Source of the DNA: Acidimicrobium ferrooxidans
Lineage (GTDB): Bacteria > Actinomycetota > Geothermincolia > Fen-727 > Anoxymicrobiaceae
NCBI GenBank assembly: GCA_020723485.1
Contig: DYIU01000004.1
Span: 91,057 to 155,056 of the forward strand
DNA length: 64,000 nucleotides
Direction: 5' to 3'
In this document: piece after piece, positions 34,958-42,716 of the stretch
Position numbering within the stretch: position 1 is the stretch's first letter
Layout: every line of letters begins with the position of its first letter
Notes under the pieces: model-generated
The model's input: only the letters and a program-made list of their open reading frames with translations
What the model was told of the DNA's origin: nothing
Database searches by the model: none
Made by a program: the position numbers and the translations under genes

Positions 34958-36085
34958 ATGTCCGATATCGAGAGATGCCCGGCATGCGGCGTGCCGCGCA
35001 TCATAAGCGGGTCATTCGAGTGGACGGACGGTGGCATCATATCCATTAAGCACTCCCCGAAAGCCCGGATGGTCTTCTACGAATCGGGCAACATCGACAA
35101 CGTCTTCAGGGGCATCGAAGAGCTCATCGGCGTGCCCATCGAGCACATAGCGGTCGAGAGGAAGCGCCGGGACACAAGGCGGTTCATGGAGCGCGTCTTT
35201 CCCGAGCTGATAGAAAGACTCGGCACCATCCTGGGCGAGGAGCGGCCGGACAGGGTCTCCTCCATCGAGCCGGCCAGGCTCGAGGAGGTGCTCGAGATAG
35301 GCGCTGTGAGCAACCGCCAGGCCACGGCCATCGGGACGGCCTACGGGTACGGGAGGATAAGGTTCAGCGACCTCTGGGAGCTCTGGGACGCGTTCCCGTG
35401 GAGGACCCAGATAATCCGAAATCCCTACTCGGTGATATTCTTCTCGGCCGACATGCTGGCCACCGTCGAGGCGTTCGAGCAGCGGGACCTGCAGGTCAGG
35501 TACGAAGAGGTCTCAGACGACACCTTCCTTCTTGCCACCGTGCCCGGCGAGCACCCGATAGAGCTCGCCGAGAGGCTCAAGAGGCGCTCGTACGACGTCA
35601 AGGCGGGCGACATAACCTTCGAGACGTGCGCCGAATGCGGCGTGCCGGTGAGCGTCGGCCTGTGCCGGTGGGACCTCGATGCCGGCACGATCACGGACCC
35701 TGAAACGGGGCGCAGGATGGCGTTCTTCGACCCCGCAGCCATTGACACGGTCTTCGAGGACCTGGAGGCCGAGCTCGGCGAAGACGTGCCCGAGGCCATC
35801 ATCGAGGCGCAGAGGCGTTACGGAAAGCTCAGCATGAGCGCGGAGAACTGGCGGCGGAGCGGCTACGACTTCAAGAGCTGGAACGCCACGCGCGGGCTAG
35901 GGAACATGACCGCTTTCAAGGCCGACTCGAAGCAGGTGTCTCTGACGCTTGCCAACCCGAGCATGCACCTCGCGATGGTAGGGATGGCCAAGGCCCTTTA
36001 CGAGCTGGCGTGGGGGGCCGAGAGCTCGACGCACGAGTGGCACCGGACTGATGAAGGCGACCTGGTCATCCACATCGAGCTTTAA
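34958..36085 (+). CDS. Hypothetical protein with two duplicated CxxCG modules
   Basis: 375 residues. The N-terminal module begins 'RCPACGVPRIISGSFEWTDG' and the middle one 'TCAECGVPVSVGLCRWDLDA' (about residue 225). Both continue with a strand, '(R)M.F', then 'ID(N/T)VF..(I/L)E..(I/L)G' and a helix with 'QRRYGK'- or 'ERKRRD'-like ends. So the protein carries an internal duplication, with one Cys pair in each half. The last 70 residues form a separate domain ('GNMTAFKADSKQVSLTLANP'). Start with GGAGGGGG. Family not recognised; it may bind metal. Confidence 0.7.
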   Translation: MSDIERCPACGVPRIISGSFEWTDGGIISIKHSPKARMVFYESGNIDNVFRGIEELIGVPIEHIAVERKRRDTRRFMERVFPELIERLGTILGEERPDRVSSIEPARLEEVLEIGAVSNRQATAIGTAYGYGRIRFSDLWELWDAFPWRTQIIRNPYSVIFFSADMLATVEAFEQRDLQVRYEEVSDDTFLLATVPGEHPIELAERLKRRSYDVKAGDITFETCAECGVPVSVGLCRWDLDAGTITDPETGRRMAFFDPAAIDTVFEDLEAELGEDVPEAIIEAQRRYGKLSMSAENWRRSGYDFKSWNATRGLGNMTAFKADSKQVSLTLANPSMHLAMVGMAKALYELAWGAESSTHEWHRTDEGDLVIHIEL

Positions 36086-36110
36086 TCGGGGTCAGGCCGC
36101 GGTTCAAGCA
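36086..36110 (+). repeat. Type C GGGGTCAGGCC repeat, single copy
   Basis: TCGGGGTCAGGCCGCGGTTC follows the stop codon of the preceding gene with a two-base gap. Matches the arms at 4361-4455 and 30398-30420. Confidence 0.75.
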
Positions 36111-36129
36111 GGCGGCTTCACGCCGGTCT

Positions 36130-36342
36130 TCAGGCCTCTTCCTCGCTCTTCTGCACGAGGCGCGCCAGCAGCGACACCACGATGAAAAGCATGTACAGCG
36201 CCGAGAGCATGAACCAGTCGTCGGCGTCCATGTTCAAGATGTCGTCGTCCTTCACTGCGGAAGCCAATCCCGCGAGCGCGGACAGTTTGGCGCATACGAT
36301 GCCCCCCCAGGCATAGAAGGGGCTGGCCAGCAGTTTTATCAT
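36130..36342 (-). CDS. Small membrane protein
   Basis: 70 residues, two hydrophobic stretches ('LLASPFYAWGGIVCAKLSAL' and 'FMLSALYMLFIVVSLLARLV') around an acidic loop 'KDDDILNMDADDW'. Excellent ribosome-binding site AGGAGGAAAG. The combination of strong site and TM composition argues for a real gene although I know no relative. Confidence 0.62.
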   Translation of the reverse strand: MIKLLASPFYAWGGIVCAKLSALAGLASAVKDDDILNMDADDWFMLSALYMLFIVVSLLARLVQKSEEEA

Positions 36343-36555
36343 CTTTCCTCCTCTTCGGTCACCGTTGCGGTCAGTCTATGGAGTTCTCCGGGGCGGGCCT
36401 ATCCCCTGTTCGCCCGATTGAGCCCACCGCCGCCACCCCGTAGAATATCGGCTTGGAACGCGGCGCGGAGCCTTTTTCAGGTTCATGCGTTAGTTATTAA
36501 GGAAGTACGCAGACTCGACCCAGGCCGGGCCGCCCGGCCGCCGGAGGTGTCATAT

Positions 36556-39117
36556 ATGAAACCCGTCCACGGGGCGCTTGCCCTCCTGCTCGTTTGCCTG
36601 CTCGCAGCAGGCCTGGCGCCGGCCGCGGCGGCCGCGCAGAGGACCGCGGACGCGGAGGCAACCGGTCCTTACTGGTCCTGGAGCCGCGACGTCCTCCCCG
36701 GATTCGGCTCCGGGTCGGCGAGCAGCGTGGCGATTCCACTGGTGGAGTTCAACGGGAAGCTGTACGCGGGAGTGGCCGCCTCCGACGGCGCCCAGATATG
36801 GGCCAAGGGTGCCGGCGGCTGGAGCCGCGAGACGACCGGCGGATTCGGCGATTCCGACAACGCAGCCATCGTGAGGATGCAGGAGTACGGGGGGTACCTG
36901 TACGCGGGCACGGCCAACATCGAGACCGGCTGCAACGTGTATCGCACCAACGGAGACGGCACGTGGGCTCCGGCTACCACCTTGGGTGCATCCCCCCCGG
37001 GCCAGGGATTCGGCTCGAAATACAATCTTGCCGTAACAGCGATGGAAGTGTTCAACGGCGAACTCTACGTGGGGCTCACGAACTACATACTTGATCAGCT
37101 CCCGTTCGTGCTGAAAAGCGAGGGAACGTTCATATGGAAGTTCAACGGCTCGGACTGGGTGAGGGTGGACAACGATGCCTTCCAGGAGGCCGAGCAGCGG
37201 GACATCGGCATCGGCGACTTCGAGGTGTACGGCGGCAAGCTCTACGCGAGCACTATCAGGGCGTACTACGGGCTCTCGTTCTTGAGCATCACCGAGATTA
37301 AGGTCGACATTAAGCCCGATGGGTGCGAGTTGTGGCGGACGGACGGCGGCCCGGGATACGCCTGGAACAAGGTCGTCGATAATGGTTTCACCAACCTCGA
37401 TAACATGGCGGCCTTCTGCATGAAGTCGTACAACGGCAGGCTGGTTATCGGCACGGTGAACGCAACCGCGAGTGTCATCGTTGACCTCTCGCAGATGAAG
37501 ATAACCGAGTTCTCCGTTGACTCCGACGGGCTATACGTATACGACTACGACGGCAGCACGGTGAGAACACTGGTGAGCGGCGGCTTCGGCAGTACGTACG
37601 ACGTCGCGGCGCTCTGCATGGACACAGTCTCTTACGACGGCAGGACCCAGCTGCTGGTGACCACCGGCAACCCGATGGGGGTCGGAAAGCTCGAGGTATA
37701 CGACGGCTCGAAGTGGTCCTCCTGGGCCCACGACGGCTTCGACGACCCGAACAACTTCGCTATCACGGGCCTGGAGGTGCGCGACGAGGGCGGGAAGCAG
37801 ACCATCTACGCCGGCACCGGAAACCGTGAGACCGGGTGCGAGGTGATGAAGGGACAGCTTGGATACTGCTCCTGGTACCTGGCTGAGGGCACCAGCAACT
37901 GGGGCTTCGACACCTACATCACCATCGAGAACCCCAACGCGGTCCAGGTCACGGCCAAGGTGACGTACATGCTCCAGTCCGGGGCGAAGATCAGGCCCAA
38001 CCTGACTTTGCCGCCGAAGTCGCAGACCGTCTTCAACCCGCGCGAGGACCTGGGGGCCGTAGATTTCTCGACCCAGGTCGAGTGCCTGAATCCCGGCAAG
38101 TACATAAGCGTCGACAGGCGCATGACGTGGACCGGGCAGGGAGCGGCCTCCTCGGAGGGCCACTCGTCGGTGGGCGTGCTGTCCCCGGCGAACACGTGGT
38201 ACCTGGCCGAGGGCTCGTCGCAGTGGGGCTTCGAGACGTGGCTCCTCATCCAGAACCCCAACGCCACGAAGGCAACCTGCAAGGTCACCTACATGATAGA
38301 GGGCGCGGGGCCGCACACAGTCGAGAAGCAGGTGCCGGCGCGGTCGCGGGCCACCTATAACATGTTCGACGACATCGGGGCCAAGGACGCGGCCATAAAG
38401 GTCGAGTCGAACATCCCGGTCATCCCCGAGCGCTCCATGTACCGCAACAACAGGCGCGAGGGACATGACTCCGTCGGCACCACGATTCCCGCCAGGGACT
38501 ACTACCTCGCGGAAGGGACCACCGACTGGGGCTTCACAACCTACGTCGTCGTCCAGAACCCCAACGACGAGGAGAACACCGTAGAGATAACCTACATGAC
38601 GCCTGAGGGACCGGTGCCGCAGGCGGCGTTCACCATGCCCGCCAACTCGCGCAAGACCATCAGGGTCAACGACTCCCTTCCGTCAAAGGACCTCTCGACG
38701 CGCGTGCACGGGAGCGAGCCCCTCATCGCCGAGCGGGCGATGTACTGGGACAAGGGGACCGGGGAGGCGTGTCACGAGTCCATCGGCATGCCGACTCCGC
38801 ACACGACCTTCATGCTCCCGGACGGGGAGACCTACAACGGGATGGAGACATGGACGATGGTCCAGAACCCGAACTCCACGTCGGTGAAGATCGAGGTCTC
38901 GTACCTGAAGCCGGGCGGCACGGGCAACGTGGTTTTCACCGATACGGTCGCCGCCAACTCGCGCAAGACCTACGCCATGGGCGAGAGGATACCCGCCGGG
39001 CGGGCGGCCATCATGGTCCGCTGCACGACCTCGAAGAAGAAGATAATGGTCGAGCGCGCCATGTACTGGAACAACAGGGGCGCCGGGACCGACACCATCG
39101 GGGGCTACGCCGACTGA
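36556..39117 (+). CDS. Secreted protein: propeller-like N-terminus plus AEG...WGF repeats
   Basis: 853 residues. Signal peptide 1-27 ('LLAAGLAPAAAAAQ'). Residues 40-430 hold repeats with 'V.FNGKLYAG' or 'YGGYLYAGTAN.ETGC' and 'FG...NAAI', probably a beta-propeller sharing motifs with hydrolase-like surface proteins. From about 435 come five units starting 'WYLAEGTSNWGFDTY', 'WYLAEGSSQWGFETW', 'YYLAEGTTDWGFTTY' and so on, each closing near 'ERAMY'. GGAGGTG precedes the ATG; the longer frame upstream is unsupported. Closely similar C-terminal units to the protein at 22507. Confidence 0.83.
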   Translation: MKPVHGALALLLVCLLAAGLAPAAAAAQRTADAEATGPYWSWSRDVLPGFGSGSASSVAIPLVEFNGKLYAGVAASDGAQIWAKGAGGWSRETTGGFGDSDNAAIVRMQEYGGYLYAGTANIETGCNVYRTNGDGTWAPATTLGASPPGQGFGSKYNLAVTAMEVFNGELYVGLTNYILDQLPFVLKSEGTFIWKFNGSDWVRVDNDAFQEAEQRDIGIGDFEVYGGKLYASTIRAYYGLSFLSITEIKVDIKPDGCELWRTDGGPGYAWNKVVDNGFTNLDNMAAFCMKSYNGRLVIGTVNATASVIVDLSQMKITEFSVDSDGLYVYDYDGSTVRTLVSGGFGSTYDVAALCMDTVSYDGRTQLLVTTGNPMGVGKLEVYDGSKWSSWAHDGFDDPNNFAITGLEVRDEGGKQTIYAGTGNRETGCEVMKGQLGYCSWYLAEGTSNWGFDTYITIENPNAVQVTAKVTYMLQSGAKIRPNLTLPPKSQTVFNPREDLGAVDFSTQVECLNPGKYISVDRRMTWTGQGAASSEGHSSVGVLSPANTWYLAEGSSQWGFETWLLIQNPNATKATCKVTYMIEGAGPHTVEKQVPARSRATYNMFDDIGAKDAAIKVESNIPVIPERSMYRNNRREGHDSVGTTIPARDYYLAEGTTDWGFTTYVVVQNPNDEENTVEITYMTPEGPVPQAAFTMPANSRKTIRVNDSLPSKDLSTRVHGSEPLIAERAMYWDKGTGEACHESIGMPTPHTTFMLPDGETYNGMETWTMVQNPNSTSVKIEVSYLKPGGTGNVVFTDTVAANSRKTYAMGERIPAGRAAIMVRCTTSKKKIMVERAMYWNNRGAGTDTIGGYAD

Positions 39118-39127
39118 GCGCGCACAT

Positions 39128-39179
39128 CGGGGTCAGGTCACTTTGTTGCATTTTGATGCAACAAAGTGACCTGACCCCG
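39128..39179. repeat. Type A palindrome, 24-bp perfect stem, 4-base loop
   Basis: CGGGGTCAGGTCACTTTGTT then GCAT (39128-39151) is exactly complementary to 39156-39179. It fills the gap between two convergent genes, ten bases after one stop and eight after the other, so it could terminate both. Confidence 0.92.
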
Positions 39180-39187
39180 GTTTTGCA

Positions 39188-39373
39188 TCAGCCTTCTATC
39201 TTCTCCACCTTGCGCAGGCGCAGCATTATCGGGAACCCGATGAAGAGCGTGAGGACGAAGTAGAGGGCCGGGCTCTTTCCACGCTTCCTGGCCATGCGCT
39301 TCGCGAGAAGAGCCTCCATCGAGTGAAGAACGGCTATCACGATAAAAGTCTGCTTGAGCTTCTTGCTGTCCAT
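39188..39373 (-). CDS. Small membrane protein
   Basis: 61 residues. Two hydrophobic segments ('TFIVIAVLHSMEALLA', 'ALYFVLTLFIGFPIMLRL') are separated by the basic loop 'KRMARKRGKS', with a charged C-terminus. Ribosome-binding site AGGAGGAGCG. Its stop codon is followed by the type A palindrome. Function unknown; the short helical hairpin layout resembles other small actinobacterial membrane proteins. Confidence 0.6.
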   Translation of the reverse strand: MDSKKLKQTFIVIAVLHSMEALLAKRMARKRGKSPALYFVLTLFIGFPIMLRLRKVEKIEG

Positions 39374-39534
39374 CGCTCCTCCTTGGCCTCGGGTATGGTG
39401 AGATATTCTACCTTATCAAGCTGTTGGGCGCTCACCCGTGCGGAGAGTGGACTGTCGGGAGGACCGCTGGAAACCCACCGGCCTTGCGGCATGGTAGAAT
39501 AGCCGGGCAAGCGGCGACAAACAGGAGGGTTGGC

Positions 39535-39936
39535 ATGGCAGTAGCTCAGGACACTGTCTATAAGCTGGAGATAGAAGACACGCCGGGAGCGCTCCACGAG
39601 GTGCTCGCCACCACCGCGGAGGCCGACTCGAACGTGGTCTTTCTCACCGCTCTCGCCACGGGCGGCGGCAAGGGCGCCGCGTATGTCATCACCGACGACC
39701 CGGAGGTCCTCATCGATTTCGCGAAAAAGCGCGGGATAGGCGTCGAGGAGTACCACGGCTTCCTCATGGGAGGGGAAGACCGGGTCGGCGTCGGGAGGGA
39801 CGTGACCAAGCCGCTGGCGGATGCCGGCATAAACGTGGCGCTTAGCGCAGCGACGGTCGTCGCCGGCACGTACCAGCTGTTGATCATGGTCAACACGAAG
39901 GACGCCGGAGCGGCCGCGAAAGCGCTGGGCGTCTAA
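39535..39936 (+). CDS. Tandem ACT-domain protein
   Basis: 133 residues. 'YKLEIEDTPGALHEVLATTA' is a typical ACT start (D-x-P-G-x-L), and a second beta-alpha-beta half follows from about residue 75 ('VTKPLADAGINVALSAATVV'). ACT domains bind amino acids or other small ligands. With no catalytic domain this is probably a free-standing regulatory or ligand-binding protein. AGGAGGG upstream of the ATG. It starts a three-gene plus-strand run with the membrane protein and HTH gene. Confidence 0.82.
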   Translation: MAVAQDTVYKLEIEDTPGALHEVLATTAEADSNVVFLTALATGGGKGAAYVITDDPEVLIDFAKKRGIGVEEYHGFLMGGEDRVGVGRDVTKPLADAGINVALSAATVVAGTYQLLIMVNTKDAGAAAKALGV

Positions 39937-39948
39937 CCCGGCGAGCTC

Positions 39949-40464
39949 ATGCGCTGCGACGACTGCGGTGAATGGCCCGGAGCCCGGTTCGGCCAGCAGG
40001 TCCTGCTCGCCGCGGCTGCGCTCGCCTTCCTGGCAGCCGGCCGCCGCGCTCTCCGCAGGAACCGCCCGGGGTGGCTTCCGCTCTGGATAGCCGGCCTGCT
40101 CGGCTGGGTGACTGTACCCAAGTACTTCATCTGCACCCGGTGTGAGAACTACGGCAAGCCTTGTGACTTCTTCTACGGGGGCAGGTACGCGGCCCTTCTG
40201 TTCAAAGCCCAACCCGACAGGCCGTTCAATGCCGCCGGTTACTTCGCGGAGGGCGGCACGCTCGCCCTGCTCGGGTTCCTTCCCGCCCTGTCCGCCCGGA
40301 GGGACGCCGGATCCCTCGCGCTCTATGCGCTTGGCGCCGGCCTGTTCCAGGGAACGCTCATCTCGGTGTGCTGCGTGAAGTGCGTCCACAGGGCGACCGA
40401 CCCCTGGAAGCGTAAATACTGTCCCACGTTCAAGATCACGGAGGGCATCCTGCGTCATGTCTGA
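39949..40464 (+). CDS. Cysteine-rich membrane protein
   Basis: 171 residues with about four hydrophobic segments. 'CDDCGEW' sits at the N-terminus, 'CTRCENYGKPC' after TM2, and 'CCVKCVHRATDPWKRKYCPT' near the C-terminus. Cys pairs on both ends suggest a metal or Fe-S site or disulfides at the membrane. No family recognised. Twelve bases after the ACT gene and overlapping the HTH gene, so cotranscribed. Confidence 0.65.
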   Translation: MRCDDCGEWPGARFGQQVLLAAAALAFLAAGRRALRRNRPGWLPLWIAGLLGWVTVPKYFICTRCENYGKPCDFFYGGRYAALLFKAQPDRPFNAAGYFAEGGTLALLGFLPALSARRDAGSLALYALGAGLFQGTLISVCCVKCVHRATDPWKRKYCPTFKITEGILRHV

Positions 40465-40699
40465 GGAGGACCCGGGAGGACCAATGGCCGTAGAAGGCAT
40501 GAAGCCCAGCGACGAGGGCGCAACGGATTTCATGGACCTGGAGCAGGTATCCAGGTACCTGGGCCTCGACGAGTCCCTGGTCCTCCAGCAGGTAGAGCAG
40601 GGCAAGATGCCGGCCATCAAGCTGGGCGAGACCTGGAGGTTCTCACGCGCGGGCCTGATGGCCTGGGCGGTCGAGGCCGGTTTCCGCAACCTGCGTTAA
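40457..40699 (+). CDS. Excisionase-type helix-turn-helix DNA-binding protein
   Basis: 80 residues. 'MDLEQVSRYLGLDESLVLQQ' then 'VEQGKMPAIKLGETWRFSRA' is the MerR-like/HTH_17 fold of excisionase-family DNA-binding proteins: helix-turn-helix, then a strand with the K-x-G-x-x-W-R-F wing. The 25-residue N-terminus is acidic and disordered-looking. It overlaps the preceding gene by eight bases. A type B palindrome begins two bases after its stop. No integrase nearby, so a small regulator is as likely as an excisionase. Confidence 0.82.
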   Translation: MSEEDPGGPMAVEGMKPSDEGATDFMDLEQVSRYLGLDESLVLQQVEQGKMPAIKLGETWRFSRAGLMAWAVEAGFRNLR

Positions 40700-40701
40700 A
40701 T

Positions 40702-40784
40702 GGGGTCAGACCATTTTCGTTCCATCAGCAACTCTATTGAACATGTTGAACATGTGGCTGATGGAACGAAAATGGTCTGACCCC
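40702..40784. repeat. Type B palindromic element, copy 1 (83 bp, 28-bp perfect arms)
   Basis: GGGGTCAGACCATTTTCGTT then CCATCAGC pairs exactly with 40757-40784. The 27-base interior is the reverse complement of the interior of copy 3 (52112-52138), so the unit is oriented and conserved as a whole. It fills the gap between convergent genes; the right flank ATTCGTTAC supplies the stop codon of the minus-strand gene. Confidence 0.93.
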
Positions 40785-40789
40785 ATTCG

Positions 40790-41908
40790 TTACACTTCGA
40801 GGGGGGTCGTCATGTCGTCGCCCTCGAATATGCGAACGCCGCCGGCGACGAGCCTCTTCAGGAATTCCTTCGGATCGACGCACGCCTCCGGGGCCATCGC
40901 GCCCTTCTCGGTGATGAGGCCCTCGCCCACCATCTGCACCACGATCGATGACGGCAGGCACGTGAGCATGTCCATGTGCGCCGCGGCTCCGTAAGCCAGG
41001 TGCACCCACTTGCCCTTCTTCTTGCCGGTCACGTCCGTGCGGCACGCCGAGCACGTCTCCGGCGGCTTGCCGAAGCTCTCCAGGGCGGGCAGCAACGCGT
41101 TGAACAGGGCCCCCATGAGGTCCTTCTTGCGCTCGGTGTTGGTGAGGCGCATCTTGACCAGGAGGTTCGTGAGCCCCACCAGGAACGGGTCGGTAAGGCC
41201 GCCCTTGAGTGAGACCGTCCGGGCGTTTATGTACCTGGGTATGGTGACCGGCTCGGGGTGCCCAGCGTGGAAGATGCTGCAATCCCCGACCGTGGGCGGG
41301 AAAGTTATCTTCTCGAGCCCCGAGCCCGCCGGGATGTTCTGCAGGCGCCCGTCGATGAACGACGGAATCATCCCGGTCACCGCGTGGATGTAGTGCAGGG
41401 TGACCGCCTTGCCGGCTGTGTCGGCCGGGTCGCATGCCCATGAGGTCGCTATCTCGTCGACCTCGTCTAGCTGGTCCGCCCCCATCCGCGCGAAGATGTT
41501 GGTTATTCCCGGCGTCCAGCCAACCCCGGTGATGGCGGTGATCCCGGCCTTCTTCGCGGCGTCGTCGAACTCGAGGAAAGCAGCGGCGGCGTCGTAGTCG
41601 TCGCAGATGCTGACGTAGTTGACCCCGGCGTCGATGCAGGCGCTTGCCACCTTCTTCTCGTACTTGTAGAAAGGACCGATGGTGCCCATAGCCACGTCGA
41701 AGCCCTTGATGGCCTCGACCATCCCCGCGTGGTTGTTCGCGTCGACCTGGCGGGCGCTGCACTTGCTTCCCAGCTCACGCGCGAGCGCCTCGGCCTCGGC
41801 CACGTCATAGTCCGCGATCATGACCTCTTCCACGCTGTCCTTGGACACGAGGTCCTTCACCCCGAACCGGCCCATGACGCCGGCTCCTCCCAGCGCGATC
41901 ACTTTCAT
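40790..41908 (-). CDS. Saccharopine-dehydrogenase-family oxidoreductase
   Basis: 372 residues. The NAD(P) motif 'GGAGVMGRFG' is at 7-16, with 'IADYDVAEAEALARELGSK' carrying the cofactor-binding Asp. 'GVGWTPGITNIFAR' and 'TVSLKGGL' match saccharopine dehydrogenase/trans-acting enoyl reductase relatives. Cys residues at 'CSACRTDV' are unusual. Substrate unknown; relatives act in lysine, polyamine or lipid metabolism. Start with GAAAGGAGCGGGAAG. Its TAA stop lies within the flank of the type B repeat. Confidence 0.85.
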   Translation of the reverse strand: MKVIALGGAGVMGRFGVKDLVSKDSVEEVMIADYDVAEAEALARELGSKCSARQVDANNHAGMVEAIKGFDVAMGTIGPFYKYEKKVASACIDAGVNYVSICDDYDAAAAFLEFDDAAKKAGITAITGVGWTPGITNIFARMGADQLDEVDEIATSWACDPADTAGKAVTLHYIHAVTGMIPSFIDGRLQNIPAGSGLEKITFPPTVGDCSIFHAGHPEPVTIPRYINARTVSLKGGLTDPFLVGLTNLLVKMRLTNTERKKDLMGALFNALLPALESFGKPPETCSACRTDVTGKKKGKWVHLAYGAAAHMDMLTCLPSSIVVQMVGEGLITEKGAMAPEACVDPKEFLKRLVAGGVRIFEGDDMTTPLEV

Positions 41909-41940
41909 CTTCCCGCTCCTTTCATTCCTTGTGCAACGTT

Positions 41941-41990
41941 GGGGTCAGGTCATTTTGTTGCATTCTATTGCAACAAAATGACCTGACCCC
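41941..41990. repeat. Type A palindrome, 22-bp perfect stem
   Basis: GGGGTCAGGTCATTTTGTTG then CA (41941-41962), six-base loop, exact complement 41969-41990. It lies upstream of the saccharopine-dehydrogenase-like gene and ten bases after the TetR gene's stop; flanks GCAAC and TTGCG extend the symmetry. Confidence 0.92.
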
Positions 41991-42000
41991 GATCTTGCGT

Positions 42001-42615
42001 TTACCTGGTCAGGCTTGTCACCATCATCCGCATCGTCACCTCGAGGGCGTCGCGCATCGAGAACTCCTCCTCGTTCTCCAGCCACTCGACCTCCAGGCCC
42101 TCGGTGATGCCCAGGAGGATGAACGCCATGAGTCTGGGGTCCACCTCCCTGATCTCCCCGGCCGCGATACCCTGCTCGACCATCGCCTCGAGAGCCCCCC
42201 GTATCTTCACGTAATAGCTTGTGACCCTCTCCGTGTACTCCTTGCTGAAGATGAAGCTGCGGTCGGCCCGGAACTTCCACAGCAAGCGCAGGTAGTCGGT
42301 CTCCCTGTAATAGAGCTCCGCCACGTCGGCGACCAGGCGCTCGAGCCTGGCGATTACGGGGCCTCCTTCGTCCCGTGCGCGCTCGATGAGCTCCAGGAAG
42401 TCGCCCAGCATGTCCGAGACGAGCGAGAAGGCGACCTCTTCCTTGCTCTTGTAGTACCAGTAGAGGGTGCCCTTGGATACGCCCGCCGCCTCGGTCAGGT
42501 CCCTGGTGCTGGTCGCGTAGAACCCCTTCTCGGAGAAGAGCTTCAGCGCGGCGGCCTTGATCGCCTGTTCGTTCGCCGCCTTCTCCCGGCTCTTTTCGAC
42601 CTTGTCCTTCGCCAC
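42001..42615 (-). CDS. TetR-family transcriptional regulator
   Basis: 204 residues. N-terminal HTH: 'AIKAAALKLFSEKGFYATST' then 'RDLTEAAGVSKGTLYWYYKS'. The ligand-binding C-terminal domain is helical. GTG start. The divergent neighbour is the acyl-CoA-synthetase-alpha-like gene, 101 bases away, which is its likeliest target; the reductase downstream may be cotranscribed. Ligand likely acyl-CoA-like by analogy with FadR-type TetR proteins; that is inference. Confidence 0.92.
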   Translation of the reverse strand: MAKDKVEKSREKAANEQAIKAAALKLFSEKGFYATSTRDLTEAAGVSKGTLYWYYKSKEEVAFSLVSDMLGDFLELIERARDEGGPVIARLERLVADVAELYYRETDYLRLLWKFRADRSFIFSKEYTERVTSYYVKIRGALEAMVEQGIAAGEIREVDPRLMAFILLGITEGLEVEWLENEEEFSMRDALEVTMRMMVTSLTR

Positions 42616-42716
42616 GAGATTCAGTCCTCCGCTACCTCTCCCGCCCCCTAGACCGGGCGCCCAGTATGTAGCAGTCTATTTCGCCGCGTGGCGGATGTCA
42701 ATATAGAATTACCAGC

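Noticed and set aside
39128-39179. Ordinary rho-independent terminator
   Set aside because: The stem is perfect but no U-tract follows and the same sequence recurs across the window with other types, so it is listed as a dispersed repeat that may also terminate.
40457-40699. Phage-type excisionase marking an integrated element at 40 kb
   Set aside because: No integrase, attachment repeat or composition change nearby; the fold is also common in ordinary regulators.
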